Below, piece after piece: positions 52,134 through 60,889 of a DNA stretch of 64,000 bases. The notes beneath the pieces were generated by a model, which ran no database searches, was not told the DNA's origin, and was given only the letters and a program-made list of their open reading frames with translations. The DNA comes from Crystallibacter permensis (GTDB taxonomy: Bacteria; Actinomycetota; Actinomycetes; Actinomycetales; Micrococcaceae). Every line of letters starts with the position of its first letter. The first letter of the stretch is position 1. Made by a program: the position numbers and the translations under genes. The stretch is from contig NZ_JAODLR010000002.1 of assembly GCF_025960875.1 (NCBI RefSeq), forward strand, positions 186,001-250,000, written 5' to 3'.

Positions 52134-52153
52134 TTTGTACTGACATACTTACA
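52134..52153. promoter_or_regulatory. Candidate GntR operator before iolC
   Basis: TTTGTACTGACATACTTACA, agreeing in 18 of 20 positions with the tautomerase site and in 16 of 20 with the ABC-operon site. It lies in the promoter region of the main iol operon. Confidence 0.65.
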
Positions 52154-52221
52154 TTCAACGTAAAGATTGTGGATAGAGGGGCGCTTCCGGCCCTGCCGGA
52201 GACGCAATATAGTCGGCAGAC

Positions 52222-53238
52222 TTAGGCTGGGGCAGGCGCCGTCGTGCCCCGAATAACCGCTGCCGGCTGGACGAGAGTACGTTGCGGCTTTCGGCTGGGG
52301 TCGTCAATCCGCGCCAACAACGCCTGAGCCGTCAGGACGCCGATCTCCTCGCTCTTACCGTCTATGGAAGTGAGGTCCAGGTAGCGGGACTGTGCCAGCG
52401 GCGAGTTGTCGTAGCCAATGACAGAAATGTCGTGAGGGACGGAAAGGCCCCGGCCTTTGATCGCAGCGAGGGCACCCACTGCCATTGTGTCGTTCGCGGC
52501 AAAGATGGCCGTAGCGCCGGGATAATCCGCGAGCAGGGCGAGTGCCGCCTGGTAGCCATCTTCTTCTGTTGTCCCATGCCCTTCCCCTTGCATGCGAAAA
52601 CCTATCCCTGCACTGTCACAGGCAGCACTGAAGCCGCTCCTCCGGTGGGTTGCAGCGCCGCCGGTGCCGGTCAGATGTCCGATCCGCCGATGGCCGAGCT
52701 CCAGCAGGTGCTCAGCGGCAAGCCGCCCGCCGGCTTCGTCGTCGTTCGCAATGAACTCTGCGCCTTCGGGCAGCCGATCGCGCCAGCCGGCCACGACGGT
52801 GGGCGTTCCCGTCGCCTGCAGCATTGAGTCCAGCGGCTCCATGGCAATGACCAGGCCATCCACCCGCATGGAAAGGAATCGGTCGACAGCCCCTCCGCCG
52901 GGGCCGGCATCGGCACGGGCGTCCGCCACCGCCACTCGGTAACCCTGAGACTCCAGCTCGGACTGCATTCCGTTAAGCAGGCTGACAAACCATAGATTCC
53001 GATAGTCATCGATGACCAAACCGATGCTTTTGGTTTGCCGGCTGGCCAAGGTGGAAGCTGCCCGGTTGGGCCGGTAGCCAAGTTCCTGGATAGCAGCCAG
53101 CACGGCCACCCTCTTGTCCGGCTTGACCAGAGGTGAACCTGTCAGCACCAACGACACCAGCGACTTGGAGACCCCCGCCCTCTGGGCGACATCGTAGATC
53201 GTAGGGCGCTGCCCCTTCCGGGAATTAGCAGTAGTCAT
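52222..53238 (-). CDS. LacI-family regulator of the adjacent dehydrogenase/isomerase pair
   Basis: About 338 residues. The helix-turn-helix is PTIYDVAQRAGVSKSLVSLVL (residues about 12-32), the hinge RPNRAASTLAS, and the effector domain has AIFAANDTMAVGALAA and ISVIGYDNSPLAQSRY. It is divergent from the dehydrogenase gene at 53571, with two related palindromes between. It probably responds to a sugar or polyol handled by that pair. AAGGA lies about five bases before ATG 53238. Confidence 0.9.
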   Translation of the reverse strand: MTTANSRKGQRPTIYDVAQRAGVSKSLVSLVLTGSPLVKPDKRVAVLAAIQELGYRPNRAASTLASRQTKSIGLVIDDYRNLWFVSLLNGMQSELESQGYRVAVADARADAGPGGGAVDRFLSMRVDGLVIAMEPLDSMLQATGTPTVVAGWRDRLPEGAEFIANDDEAGGRLAAEHLLELGHRRIGHLTGTGGAATHRRSGFSAACDSAGIGFRMQGEGHGTTEEDGYQAALALLADYPGATAIFAANDTMAVGALAAIKGRGLSVPHDISVIGYDNSPLAQSRYLDLTSIDGKSEEIGVLTAQALLARIDDPSRKPQRTLVQPAAVIRGTTAPAPA

Positions 53239-53314
53239 GACATCCTTCCTTCCGGTTTTCCGGAAATAGCGCATTGCCCGCCGACAGTTTCTGGCTCCGA
53301 CTCCGGTATAACCG

Positions 53315-53326
53315 TGGAACGCTCCA
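53315..53326. promoter_or_regulatory. LacI-type operator, distal copy
   Basis: TGGAACGCTCCA, one base from a perfect palindrome. It pairs with the copy at 53492, 177 bases away, in the 332-base region between the divergent genes. Confidence 0.6.
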
Positions 53327-53459
53327 AACTACGACGGCAGGCAGAATCGTCGCACCCCGGACGATCGAAGTCCACCTTTGCGGACAGAACAACGGAGCGG
53401 CCATCCCACCTTCAACCCTCCAGGTGCAATCGAAACGCGAGTCGCAGCAAAAGATCTAT

Positions 53460-53469
53460 TGACAGGACA
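53460..53469. promoter_or_regulatory. GntR-like site in the second LacI module
   Basis: TGACAGGACA, reverse complement TGTCCTGTCA, the same decamer as at 52120-52129 before iolC. In its wider setting ATTTGTCCTGTCAATA resembles the other GntR-type sites. Confidence 0.4.
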
Positions 53470-53491
53470 AATGTGTGGCCGTAATCTCACA

Positions 53492-53503
53492 TGGAGCGCT
53501 CCA
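53492..53503. promoter_or_regulatory. LacI-type operator, proximal copy
   Basis: TGGAGCGCTCCA is a perfect palindrome with a central CG, as usual for LacI-family operators. It lies 68 bases before the dehydrogenase start. Confidence 0.65.
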
Positions 53504-53570
53504 AAAGGCGCAGCCTCAGACCACCCCGAGTCCCCTTCCAAGCTCGGCGGAATTTCAAAGGAGAAGGAAA

Positions 53571-54749
53571 ATGTCCAAAGATATCGGAGTCGCCGTTATC
53601 GGTGCCGGCATGGCGGGAAAGGCCCATGCAGCCGCCTACCGTACTGCCTCCACGCTTTACAGCCCAACTCTTCCCCAGGTCCGGCTAGTATCCATCGGTG
53701 ACGTCAACGCCGAGTTCGGCTCTCTTGCCGCCAAACGGTTTGGCTATGAGCGGCATGACAGTTCCTGGCAGGCAATCGCCGAAGCTGACGACATCGACGT
53801 GGTCAGCGTGGTCATCGCCAACTCGCTGCACCGCGAAGTTGTCGAGGGGCTGCTGGCGGCTGGCAAGCACGTGCTCTGCGAAAAGCCCTTGACCGACACT
53901 CTTGAAGACGCCCGCGCCATGGCCGACGCTGCCCGCAGCGCCGAGACCATCGCCCGCATCGGGTTCACTTTCCGGCGCACGCCCGGTATCGCCTACATCC
54001 GCAACCTTATCCAGTCCGGTGTCCTGGGCAAGGTGTTGCACTTCAGTGGCCGGTACTGGACCGACTACGGCTTCAGCCCCTCCGCGCCGATGAGTTGGCG
54101 TTACAAGGGCTGTCCCGGCTCCGGCGCCCTCGCCGACGTCGGAAGCCATCTTGCTTACGTCGCCGAATTCCTCTGCGGCCAGGCCCAGTCTGTCAGCGGC
54201 GGCCAACTGAGCACAGTCATCGGCAAGCGACCGGTTCCCTTGGGCGCTGTCATGGGCCACGACCACGTTGAGGTCAGCGAGACCTTCGAGGTAGTTGAAA
54301 ACGACGACTACGCCGCATTCTCGGCCGTCTTCGAAAACGGCAGCGGCGGATTTGAAGTCTCCCGTGTAGCAGCAGGCCACGCCAACAGCCTCACCTTCGA
54401 GGTGTTCTGCGAAAACGGCGCAGCCAAGTTCGACCAGCGCCGGCCGCCCGAGATAGGGCTATTCCTCAACGACGGTTCCTCGTCCGAAAACGGCTACCGC
54501 CAAGTCATCCTCGGCCCTGAGCACCCCTACCTGGCAGGCGGCCTTGCTATGGACGCCCCGAGCGTCGGTTTCGGCCAGAACGATGCCTTTGGCTACCAGG
54601 CCCGTGCATTCCTCGAAGAGGTGGCCGGCATCGACGAGGCCTCCTCGCTGCCTCGCTGCGCCACTTTCGACGAAGGTGTGCACAACATGGAACTGCTGGC
54701 AGCCGTCAGCGAATCGGCCCTCAACGGCGGAAAGCAGGTCTCGCTGTGA
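53571..54749 (+). CDS. Gfo/Idh/MocA-family dehydrogenase
   Basis: About 392 residues. VAVIGAGMAGKAHAAAYRTA binds NAD(P), CEKPLTDTLEDA is the EKP motif, and ADVGSHLAYVAEFLCG has the DxGSH motif of the branch with a His active-site residue. It is longer than IolG by about 50 residues, with a C-terminal extension FGQNDAFGYQARAFLEEVAG typical of oxidoreductases paired with sugar isomerases. AAGGA lies three bases and GGAG nine bases before the ATG. The isomerase gene overlaps its stop. Confidence 0.88.
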   Translation: MSKDIGVAVIGAGMAGKAHAAAYRTASTLYSPTLPQVRLVSIGDVNAEFGSLAAKRFGYERHDSSWQAIAEADDIDVVSVVIANSLHREVVEGLLAAGKHVLCEKPLTDTLEDARAMADAARSAETIARIGFTFRRTPGIAYIRNLIQSGVLGKVLHFSGRYWTDYGFSPSAPMSWRYKGCPGSGALADVGSHLAYVAEFLCGQAQSVSGGQLSTVIGKRPVPLGAVMGHDHVEVSETFEVVENDDYAAFSAVFENGSGGFEVSRVAAGHANSLTFEVFCENGAAKFDQRRPPEIGLFLNDGSSSENGYRQVILGPEHPYLAGGLAMDAPSVGFGQNDAFGYQARAFLEEVAGIDEASSLPRCATFDEGVHNMELLAAVSESALNGGKQVSL

Positions 54750-55762
54750 AACTCGGTGTCTACAACGCAGTTCTGCACGACCGTCCCCTGCCCGAAGCAC
54801 TGAAGGTCATCGCTGACCTCGGGCTGACCGGCATCGAGATCAACACCGGCGGTTTCCTGCCGCCCGTCCACATGCCCAACATCGACGAGATCTTGGAAAG
54901 CGACGCCGCGCGCGACGACTATCTGGCCATCTTTGACGGCACCGGCGTGTCGATTGCAGGGCTGAACTGCAACGGCAATCCCCTGCACCCCAACCGCGCC
55001 ATCGCAGACAAGCACGCCGAGGACATTCGGTGTTCGATCCAGCTCGCCCATCGCCTTGGGCAGAATCGTGTTGTGACCATGTCCGGCCTTCCCGGCGGCG
55101 AACCCGAGGCCACCCGTCCCAACTGGATCGTCAACGCCTGGAACTCCGCTGCCCTGGACGTGCTGGATTACCAATGGGAAGTCGCGGCGGAGTTCTGGAA
55201 GGAAACCGACCAGCTTGCCCGGGAACTCGACGTCAAGGTCGCGCTGGAACTCCACCCGCAGAACCTCGTGTTCAACCCTGCCGACGTATACAAGCTGCTG
55301 GAACTGACCAAGGCAACACATATCGGCGTCGAACTCGATGCTTCGCACCTGTTCTGGCAGCAGATGGACCCCGTCGCCGTGGTTCGCCATCTGGGACCTC
55401 TGGTGGTGCAGGCCGCAGCCAAGGACGTTCGCGTTAACACGGAGACGGCTGCCCTCTACGGGGTTCTCGATAACAGGTTCCGGCGCCTCTCGCCCGAGGA
55501 GGAGCGCACGAATCTGGGTGGCGACGAATGGGCCAACGAATGGCCGAAGGAATCCGCGTGGGACTTTGTGGCACTGGGCAAGGGGCATGACACTGCCTAT
55601 TGGACGGAGTTCCTGCGGGCGCTCTACGAAGTCGATCCCGAAATGCTCGTAAACATCGAGCATGAGGATGTCTCGCTTGGCCGGATCGAAGGCCTTGAAG
55701 CCGCAGCCAGTGTCCTGAAGGATGCCGATGCTGCATTGACGGCCTCTTTGGTTAAGCGGTAG
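54746..55762 (+). CDS. Sugar phosphate isomerase/epimerase (TIM barrel)
   Basis: A 338-residue barrel. MKLGVYNAVLHDRPLPEALK opens it; GIEINTGGFLPP, VALELHPQNLVFN, GVELDASHLFWQQMDP and AAAKDVR carry Glu, Asp and His metal ligands. The substrate is likely the keto product of the dehydrogenase with which it overlaps (GTGA at 54746). Both are under the LacI regulator at 52222. A hairpin terminator follows at 55790-55819. Confidence 0.85.
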   Translation: MKLGVYNAVLHDRPLPEALKVIADLGLTGIEINTGGFLPPVHMPNIDEILESDAARDDYLAIFDGTGVSIAGLNCNGNPLHPNRAIADKHAEDIRCSIQLAHRLGQNRVVTMSGLPGGEPEATRPNWIVNAWNSAALDVLDYQWEVAAEFWKETDQLARELDVKVALELHPQNLVFNPADVYKLLELTKATHIGVELDASHLFWQQMDPVAVVRHLGPLVVQAAAKDVRVNTETAALYGVLDNRFRRLSPEEERTNLGGDEWANEWPKESAWDFVALGKGHDTAYWTEFLRALYEVDPEMLVNIEHEDVSLGRIEGLEAAASVLKDADAALTASLVKR

Positions 55763-55789
55763 GACGCATTCGACATCAAGTACGGGCTA

Positions 55790-55819
55790 GTGGGCGGCAT
55801 CGTCGAGATGCCGCCCCAC
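55790..55819. terminator. Hairpin terminator after the isomerase gene
   Basis: GTGGGCGGCATC (55790-55801) pairs with 55807-55819 with one extra C bulged, loop of five bases. Confidence 0.6.
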
Positions 55820-55891
55820 TGGGTCTAACAGGGCCCAATACTCCGTCATCGAAGCCACCGGTCACGGTCAGCTGGCAGAAGTACCCCTAAT

Positions 55892-56965
55892 ATGAAACAG
55901 ATGAGAGCTGATCCGGACCGCCCGCGCACCATCAGGATCCATGCCGCGGCCCTACGTAATGGCCGGGTCCCGCGTGCACGCGCCCAGCTCCGGCTGCCCA
56001 GCCGGCTGACGCGCCGTGGGCTGTCCATCGGGATCGACATTGGGGGCACCAAGGTTGCTGCCGGCGTCGTCGACGCGGACGGCCGCATCCTCGCCGAAGA
56101 AATCCGTGCCACCCCTGGGCAGGATCCCCGCGAAGTGGAGCAGGTCATCGTTTCGCTCGTCCGCTCCTTGTCCGCTAACCACCGCATCCTGTCAGTCGGC
56201 ATCGGCGCGGCCGGGTGGATGGACCGCAGCGGAAGCACTGTGCTGTTCAGCCCGCATCTGGCCTGGCGCAACGAGCCGGTGCGCACCAATCTTGAAAAGC
56301 TGCTGCACCGAAGGGTTTCACTGGCCAACGACGCCGACGCCGCGGCCTGGGCGGAATGCCGCTTCGGAGCGGGAACCGGCCAGAGCCGCTTGGTGTGCAT
56401 CACCTTGGGAACCGGCATCGGCGGTTCCATCGTCATCGACGGCCGGCTGGAGCGGGGAAACTGGGGTGTGGCCGGCGAGTTCGGCCACCAGGTCATCGTC
56501 CCGCACGGCCATCGCTGTGAATGCGGGAACCGCGGCTGTTGGGAACAATATGCCTCCGGCAACGCCCTCGGCCGCGAGGCACGCGAACTTGCCCGGGCAA
56601 ATTCCCCGGTTGCCCAGGAATGGCTCCGCGCGGTGGATGGCCGGGCGGAGGACATCACGGGCGCCGTCGTCACCTCCCTGGCCCGCGAGGGCGATCCGGC
56701 CAGCATCCAGTTGATCGAGGACATCGGCGAGTGGCTCGGTTTGGGCCTGGCCAACCTTGCCGCGGCCCTGGACCCCGGGATGTTCGTGATCGGTGGTGGA
56801 CTCTCCGAAGCAGGCGAGCTGCTGCTGGAGCCGACCCGCCGCGCGTTCGGCCGCAACCTGACCGGTCGCGGTTTCCGTCCCGCAGCGCCCATCGAGGTGG
56901 CGGCACTGGGACCGAAGGCGGGGCTCATCGGGGCTGCCGACATTGCCCGCTTCTCCTGGCGGTAA
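55892..56965 (+). CDS. ROK-family sugar kinase
   Basis: A 357-residue protein. An Arg-rich arm of about 42 residues precedes the ROK domain. GIDIGGTKVAAGV is the ATP-binding start, LANDADAAAWAE holds the catalytic Asp, GTGIGGSIVIDG follows, and CECGNRGCWEQYASG is the ROK zinc motif. It resembles glucokinase-type ROK kinases; there is no N-terminal helix-turn-helix, so it is an enzyme, not a repressor. The substrate is an unknown hexose or derivative. No ribosome site supports ATG 55892; ATG 55901 is as likely. Confidence 0.85.
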   Translation: MKQMRADPDRPRTIRIHAAALRNGRVPRARAQLRLPSRLTRRGLSIGIDIGGTKVAAGVVDADGRILAEEIRATPGQDPREVEQVIVSLVRSLSANHRILSVGIGAAGWMDRSGSTVLFSPHLAWRNEPVRTNLEKLLHRRVSLANDADAAAWAECRFGAGTGQSRLVCITLGTGIGGSIVIDGRLERGNWGVAGEFGHQVIVPHGHRCECGNRGCWEQYASGNALGREARELARANSPVAQEWLRAVDGRAEDITGAVVTSLAREGDPASIQLIEDIGEWLGLGLANLAAALDPGMFVIGGGLSEAGELLLEPTRRAFGRNLTGRGFRPAAPIEVAALGPKAGLIGAADIARFSWR

Positions 56966-56981
56966 GCCCTGGGGGGTCTAT

Positions 56982-57056
56982 GTGAGCACGGCTGTCCGGG
57001 CGGTGCTTTCACTGCTCCTGTTGCTGCCAGCCATGGTGCTTTATCCTTTTGCCTGA
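56982..57056 (+). CDS. Possible 24-residue membrane peptide
   Basis: GTG 56982 with a run of six G about five bases upstream gives STAVRAVLSLLLLLPAMVLY and PFA, a single hydrophobic helix. It lies just behind the ROK kinase and just before a terminator. It is too short for certainty. Confidence 0.25.
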   Translation: MSTAVRAVLSLLLLLPAMVLYPFA

Positions 57057-57080
57057 ACGCGCGGGCGGGGCGGAGCCGGG

Positions 57081-57111
57081 CCTTGCCGGGCGGGGTTTCC
57101 GCCCGGCAAGG
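57081..57111. terminator. Perfect 12-bp hairpin terminator
   Basis: CCTTGCCGGGCG (57081-57092) pairs with 57100-57111 over a loop of seven bases. It marks the end of the ROK kinase transcript. Confidence 0.7.
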
Positions 57112-57153
57112 ATTCGGTGATTAGGCGGCCGTTTGGTGCAGTCCGAAGAGTTG

Positions 57154-57432
57154 CTATGCGAGGTCGATCAGGTGCCCGGGCACGTCGGCCAGGACCCAGG
57201 TTTCTTCAAGGACCAGCAGCGCGGACGCGGCGGTATGGACAAGGTTCAGGATCTTGCCTTCCTCGTTCAGGTAGAAACGCCAGTCATCCCCACTCATGGC
57301 TTCAACGTTCCCCGCCACGAGGGTTTGCAGGGTTTCGACACCAGCGTTGACAGGTGACCGAAAGGTACGAGTTTCCCCCGCTCCACGTGGGCCGCAAGCC
57401 CCCAGTACGGCAACGGCTGGAAGGACTTCCAC
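57154..57432 (-). pseudogene. DUF3846-like gene remnant
   Basis: On the minus strand ETLQTLVAGNVEAMSGDDW and RFYLNEEGKILNL match the pattern I know for DUF3846, small proteins common on actinobacterial plasmids and phages. The usual N-terminus (a short strand before LQ.LVGG) is replaced by an unrelated sequence, and the expected LVG end is altered (ALLVLEETWVLADVPGHLID). It is probably a decayed fragment. Confidence 0.45.
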
Positions 57433-57528
57433 GGTGACCGGTGCAAGGCAGGTTGGCTTGCGGCGAACTCGCTGGCGGCCACTTCACGGGTCCGGGGGAT
57501 TGAGCTCCGGAGGGTAAAGCTCTGGGCG

Positions 57529-59025
57529 TCAGGAATGTCGGGCGTCGGCGGGCTTGACGACGTGGTAGATCGTTCCGGTGGAGACGTCTTCCTCGAGGTC
57601 TTCGAGGGAGCGGCCCCGGGTTTCGGGGACCTGGGTGATTACGAAGAGCAGGGCCAGCAGGCCGATTCCCGCGAAGAGGAAGAACGAGCCGGAAATGCCG
57701 ACCGCGCCAACAAGCGTCGGGAAGTACAGGGCTAGGAAGCCGTTCATGGTCCAGCCGAAGAACACCGAGACGCCGATACCCAGCCCGCGCATGTGCAGCG
57801 GGAAGATCTCTGCAAGCCACACCCAGATAGCGATGTTCAGGAACGTCTGCATCGAGAGCACGAATGCGACCACGAGGATCAGGATCACGATTGGGCGGGC
57901 CGGGTTGCCTTCGGGAAGCAGCATGCCGGCGACCCCAATCAGCAGGTGGCAGGTCGTGGTCAACGACAATCCGATGATAAACGTGGTGCGGCGGTTAAGC
58001 CGGTCCATGTTGCACAAGGCAATGATGCCGCCGATAACGGCCACGACGCCGAACGCGATGTTCGCGAGTACGGCCTGCTGCGCTGACATCCCGGACTCCT
58101 CCAGAATGCGCGTGCCGTAGTACATGACTGAGTTAATGCCGGTCAGTTGCTGGGTCACGGACAATCCGATGCCAACCAGGACGATCCGCCGCAGCCACTT
58201 GTTCGTCAGAACTGCCTTCAAGCCGATCTGGTGCTCCTCGACTTCCTTGACCGCTACGTGCTCGATCTCCCGTAGCTCAGCTTTCGCGCGCTCGGCCGGA
58301 CGGACCGACTCCAGCACTGCCAAAGCTTCACCGTACCGACCCTTCTCGGTCAACCAGCGTGGGGATTCGGGCATGCGCAGCATGCCGATGAACAGTGCGA
58401 TCGCCGGCACCGCGGAGACGGAGAACATGATTCGCCACACGCCGTCCACGATGCCGCCGAGCGAGGTGGCGATGATCGCATTCATGGCGAATGCGGACAG
58501 CTGACCAATCACGATCGCCAGCTCGTTCCGGCCCGTGATCGACCCACGGATCTCGAATGGGGCCAGCTCGGCCAGATACACCGGCACCACCGTCGAGGCC
58601 CCACCGACGGCTAGGCCGATCATGATCCGCCCGCATACCAAGACCGCGAACCCCGTAAGGGAGAAGGTTCCCGGCTCCGGAGGCGCGGGCGAGAAGACCA
58701 CCAGCAGGGTGCCAACGAAGAACAGCACCGCCAGCATGATGATCGTTTTACGTCGGCCCCATCCATCCGAGATCCGGCCGCAGACCAGAGCTCCAACCGC
58801 CGCCGCGAAGATCAGCGAACTGATCACCACGCCCAACTGGATCAGGTTCAACCCCAGGTCCTGGGCCATCGGCCCCTCGGCCCCGTTGGTCACACCCGTG
58901 TCATACCCGAACAGCAGGCCGCCCAGGCAGGCCACGGTCGAGATCAATCCGAGCCGCTTCCGATGCGGTCCACCGGTCAACGGCGGAAGGGTGACCTGTC
59001 TGTCGACTGTAGATTTTTGAGACAT
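57529..59025 (-). CDS. Second sugar-porter MFS transporter
   Basis: About 498 residues, twelve helices. GGLLFGYDTGVTNGAEGP, GRISDGWGRRKT, PESPRWLTEKG, QQLTGINSVMYYGTRIL and PETRGRSLEDLEEDV match the sugar-porter family and are close in layout to 42116-43591. The NGAEGPM variation in helix one separates it from the iolT-like protein and may change the substrate. AAAGGAG lies six bases before ATG 59025. It faces, across a 960-base gap, a gene for a TIM-barrel isomerase. Confidence 0.88.
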   Translation of the reverse strand: MSQKSTVDRQVTLPPLTGGPHRKRLGLISTVACLGGLLFGYDTGVTNGAEGPMAQDLGLNLIQLGVVISSLIFAAAVGALVCGRISDGWGRRKTIIMLAVLFFVGTLLVVFSPAPPEPGTFSLTGFAVLVCGRIMIGLAVGGASTVVPVYLAELAPFEIRGSITGRNELAIVIGQLSAFAMNAIIATSLGGIVDGVWRIMFSVSAVPAIALFIGMLRMPESPRWLTEKGRYGEALAVLESVRPAERAKAELREIEHVAVKEVEEHQIGLKAVLTNKWLRRIVLVGIGLSVTQQLTGINSVMYYGTRILEESGMSAQQAVLANIAFGVVAVIGGIIALCNMDRLNRRTTFIIGLSLTTTCHLLIGVAGMLLPEGNPARPIVILILVVAFVLSMQTFLNIAIWVWLAEIFPLHMRGLGIGVSVFFGWTMNGFLALYFPTLVGAVGISGSFFLFAGIGLLALLFVITQVPETRGRSLEDLEEDVSTGTIYHVVKPADARHS

Positions 59026-59985
59026 TTTAACTCCTTTGTCGCTGCCTGGATGATGCCTTTGTGAATCGCGCATGGCGCCCTCAAACGATGGATTGGTCGT
59101 AATTCAAATGCGGCGGTTCCGCCGCGCAGGATGCTACGTGGTGCTGCGGCGGGTGCGGGTGGAGGGCGGCTCGAACGTTCGGGCGAACATGTGGGGACCT
59201 TCCGACGGAACGAACGGGTGGGTGGCCTGGTGGTTCAGCGGGAGCCGGCGCGGCGCTTGTTGTGGGTGTCGAAGACCACGGCCAGCAGCGGCACCCCGCC
59301 CTTGCCGAAGGCAACGGTGAACATGTCCACTTTGAGCCTATGACCGGGATGCTCCGAGTACCGCACACCGGACAACATGTTCACACCGTAGCATAAACAC
59401 ACGTAAAAGTGATCCAGATTACTTCTCGATCGAATCTGTTACGAAGAGCGGAGTGAGCAGGGGCCGGCCATTCAGCCGTCAAGCAAGGCCGGCCTAGCTC
59501 AATGATTGGCCGTGGGTAGTGACGATAGCGCCACCATGGAGGAGTCCGACGCCTCCCTGTCGATCAGCGGACCAGGCGAAGGCATCCTGGCCCCCGCCGC
59601 CAAACACCCCCCCCTGTCGCCGAGCCGGTGCGTCAAGTAAGCATGGAGGCCAACCGGCACCTCGGGCGCCCCACAGGCAAAAGCGTATTTCATGGGCTAG
59701 GGATCGGAGGCATCCGAAGTGTTCTGGGTCATAGTTTGACCTCGTACAGTGTTCGTGACATGCTTTGGACACATTGTCCATTAGGCGGCACTACTGCTCG
59801 AAGATAGGCGGACGCCGGTCACTCCCGGTCGCCAAGCGCACTTGGCATGCGCGGATGGAGTCGACTGCATCCGCGCCGGCCGGCCCATCATGTCCCCGGT
59901 CACGGATGCACTGGCCGTGGCCCGCCGTCGATACCTGCTACCGATCCGAAAACCAGCAGGGCACCTCGATCGAGGTGGACCCAGC
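59026..59985. other. Long gap before the right-hand isomerase gene
   Basis: 960 bases. I see a CRP-like imperfect palindrome AAGTGATCCAGATTACTT at 59407-59424, a perfect palindrome at 59766-59780, and a 47-residue minus-strand frame (59235-59378) without ribosome site or known homology. No gene is supported. The region probably holds promoters for both neighbours and decayed sequence. Confidence 0.4.
59766..59780. promoter_or_regulatory. Perfect 6-3-6 palindrome
   Basis: TGGACA-CAT-TGTCCA lies about 206 bases before the isomerase gene at 59986. It looks like an operator; its TGTCC half recalls the GntR-type sites of the iol region. Confidence 0.45.
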
Positions 59986-60867
59986 ATGAGCACGACGAAA
60001 GAAGAGACCATGACCCCTCAACTGATCGCCACCTGTTGGACCAGCGCCGGCGACGCCGCGCCAATGCGGGCCGATGAGACAAGCCCAGTGCCCCTGGCCA
60101 AGCGCATTGCCGCTGTCGCCCAGACCGGGTGGTCCGGCATCGGCCTGGTGCATGCCGACCTTGTTGCGGCTCGCGATACGATCGGCTACGCCGAACTATC
60201 GCGCATGATCCGCGACGCCGGCATCGGAATCGTCGAGGTCGAGTTCCTCAACGACTGGTGGACCACCGGTGAAGAGCGTGCTGCAGCTGATGGTATCCGT
60301 GCAGACCTGTTCGAGGCCGCAAAGGTGCTGGGAGCCCGGCATATGAAAGTCGGAGCGGGTATGACCGAACAGCCGCTGCCCCTATCGACAATCGCTGGCG
60401 CCTTCGCCGACCTCGCGGACGAGGCCGCCGAAGCGGGCATCCAGCTGGCTTTGGAGGCCACCCCGTTCTCCCACCTTCGTACCACGCAGGAAGCCGTGGA
60501 GGTCGTGGGACGTTCCAGCAGCCCATCCGCGGGCTTGTTGATCGACATCTGGCACACCGCCAAGACCGGCCTATCCCACGAGGAGCTGTGGAAGGTGGTA
60601 CCGATGGAACGCGTTGCGGCGATCGAGGTCGACGACGGCTACCACAAAACCGTCGGGACCATCTTCGAGGACACCATCAACAACCGTGCATATTGCGGCG
60701 AGGGCGACTTCGATTCGCGGACGTTCGTCGAGCGCACTCTGGAAGCGGGATGGACGGGACCGTGGGGTGTCGAGATAATCTCGGCGGAGCACCGTTCCCT
60801 CCCCGTCCTCGATGGTCTGAAGAAAGCCCAGGACACCGCACTCGCCTGCTTCCCGGTGGCTGGCTAG
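59986..60867 (+). CDS. Sugar phosphate isomerase/epimerase (TIM barrel)
   Basis: About 293 residues. ATCWTSAGDAAP opens the barrel; ALEATPFSHLRTT, GLLIDIWHTAKTG, AAIEVDDGYHKT and WGVEIISAEHR supply the acidic and His metal ligands of the xylose-isomerase-like fold. It is the fifth such protein of the window. GAGGTGG lies eight bases before ATG 59986; ATG 60010 is an alternative. It precedes a ruined dehydrogenase and an intact one, so it may have formed an isomerase/dehydrogenase pair. Confidence 0.82.
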   Translation: MSTTKEETMTPQLIATCWTSAGDAAPMRADETSPVPLAKRIAAVAQTGWSGIGLVHADLVAARDTIGYAELSRMIRDAGIGIVEVEFLNDWWTTGEERAAADGIRADLFEAAKVLGARHMKVGAGMTEQPLPLSTIAGAFADLADEAAEAGIQLALEATPFSHLRTTQEAVEVVGRSSSPSAGLLIDIWHTAKTGLSHEELWKVVPMERVAAIEVDDGYHKTVGTIFEDTINNRAYCGEGDFDSRTFVERTLEAGWTGPWGVEIISAEHRSLPVLDGLKKAQDTALACFPVAG

Positions 60868-60889
60868 AGAACCCACCGGAATTTGACCC

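Noticed and set aside
59235-59378. 47-residue minus-strand frame with VDMFTVAFGKGGVPLLAVV
   Set aside because: It looks protein-like, but there is no ribosome site and no recognisable family; kept only as a remark in the gap entry.
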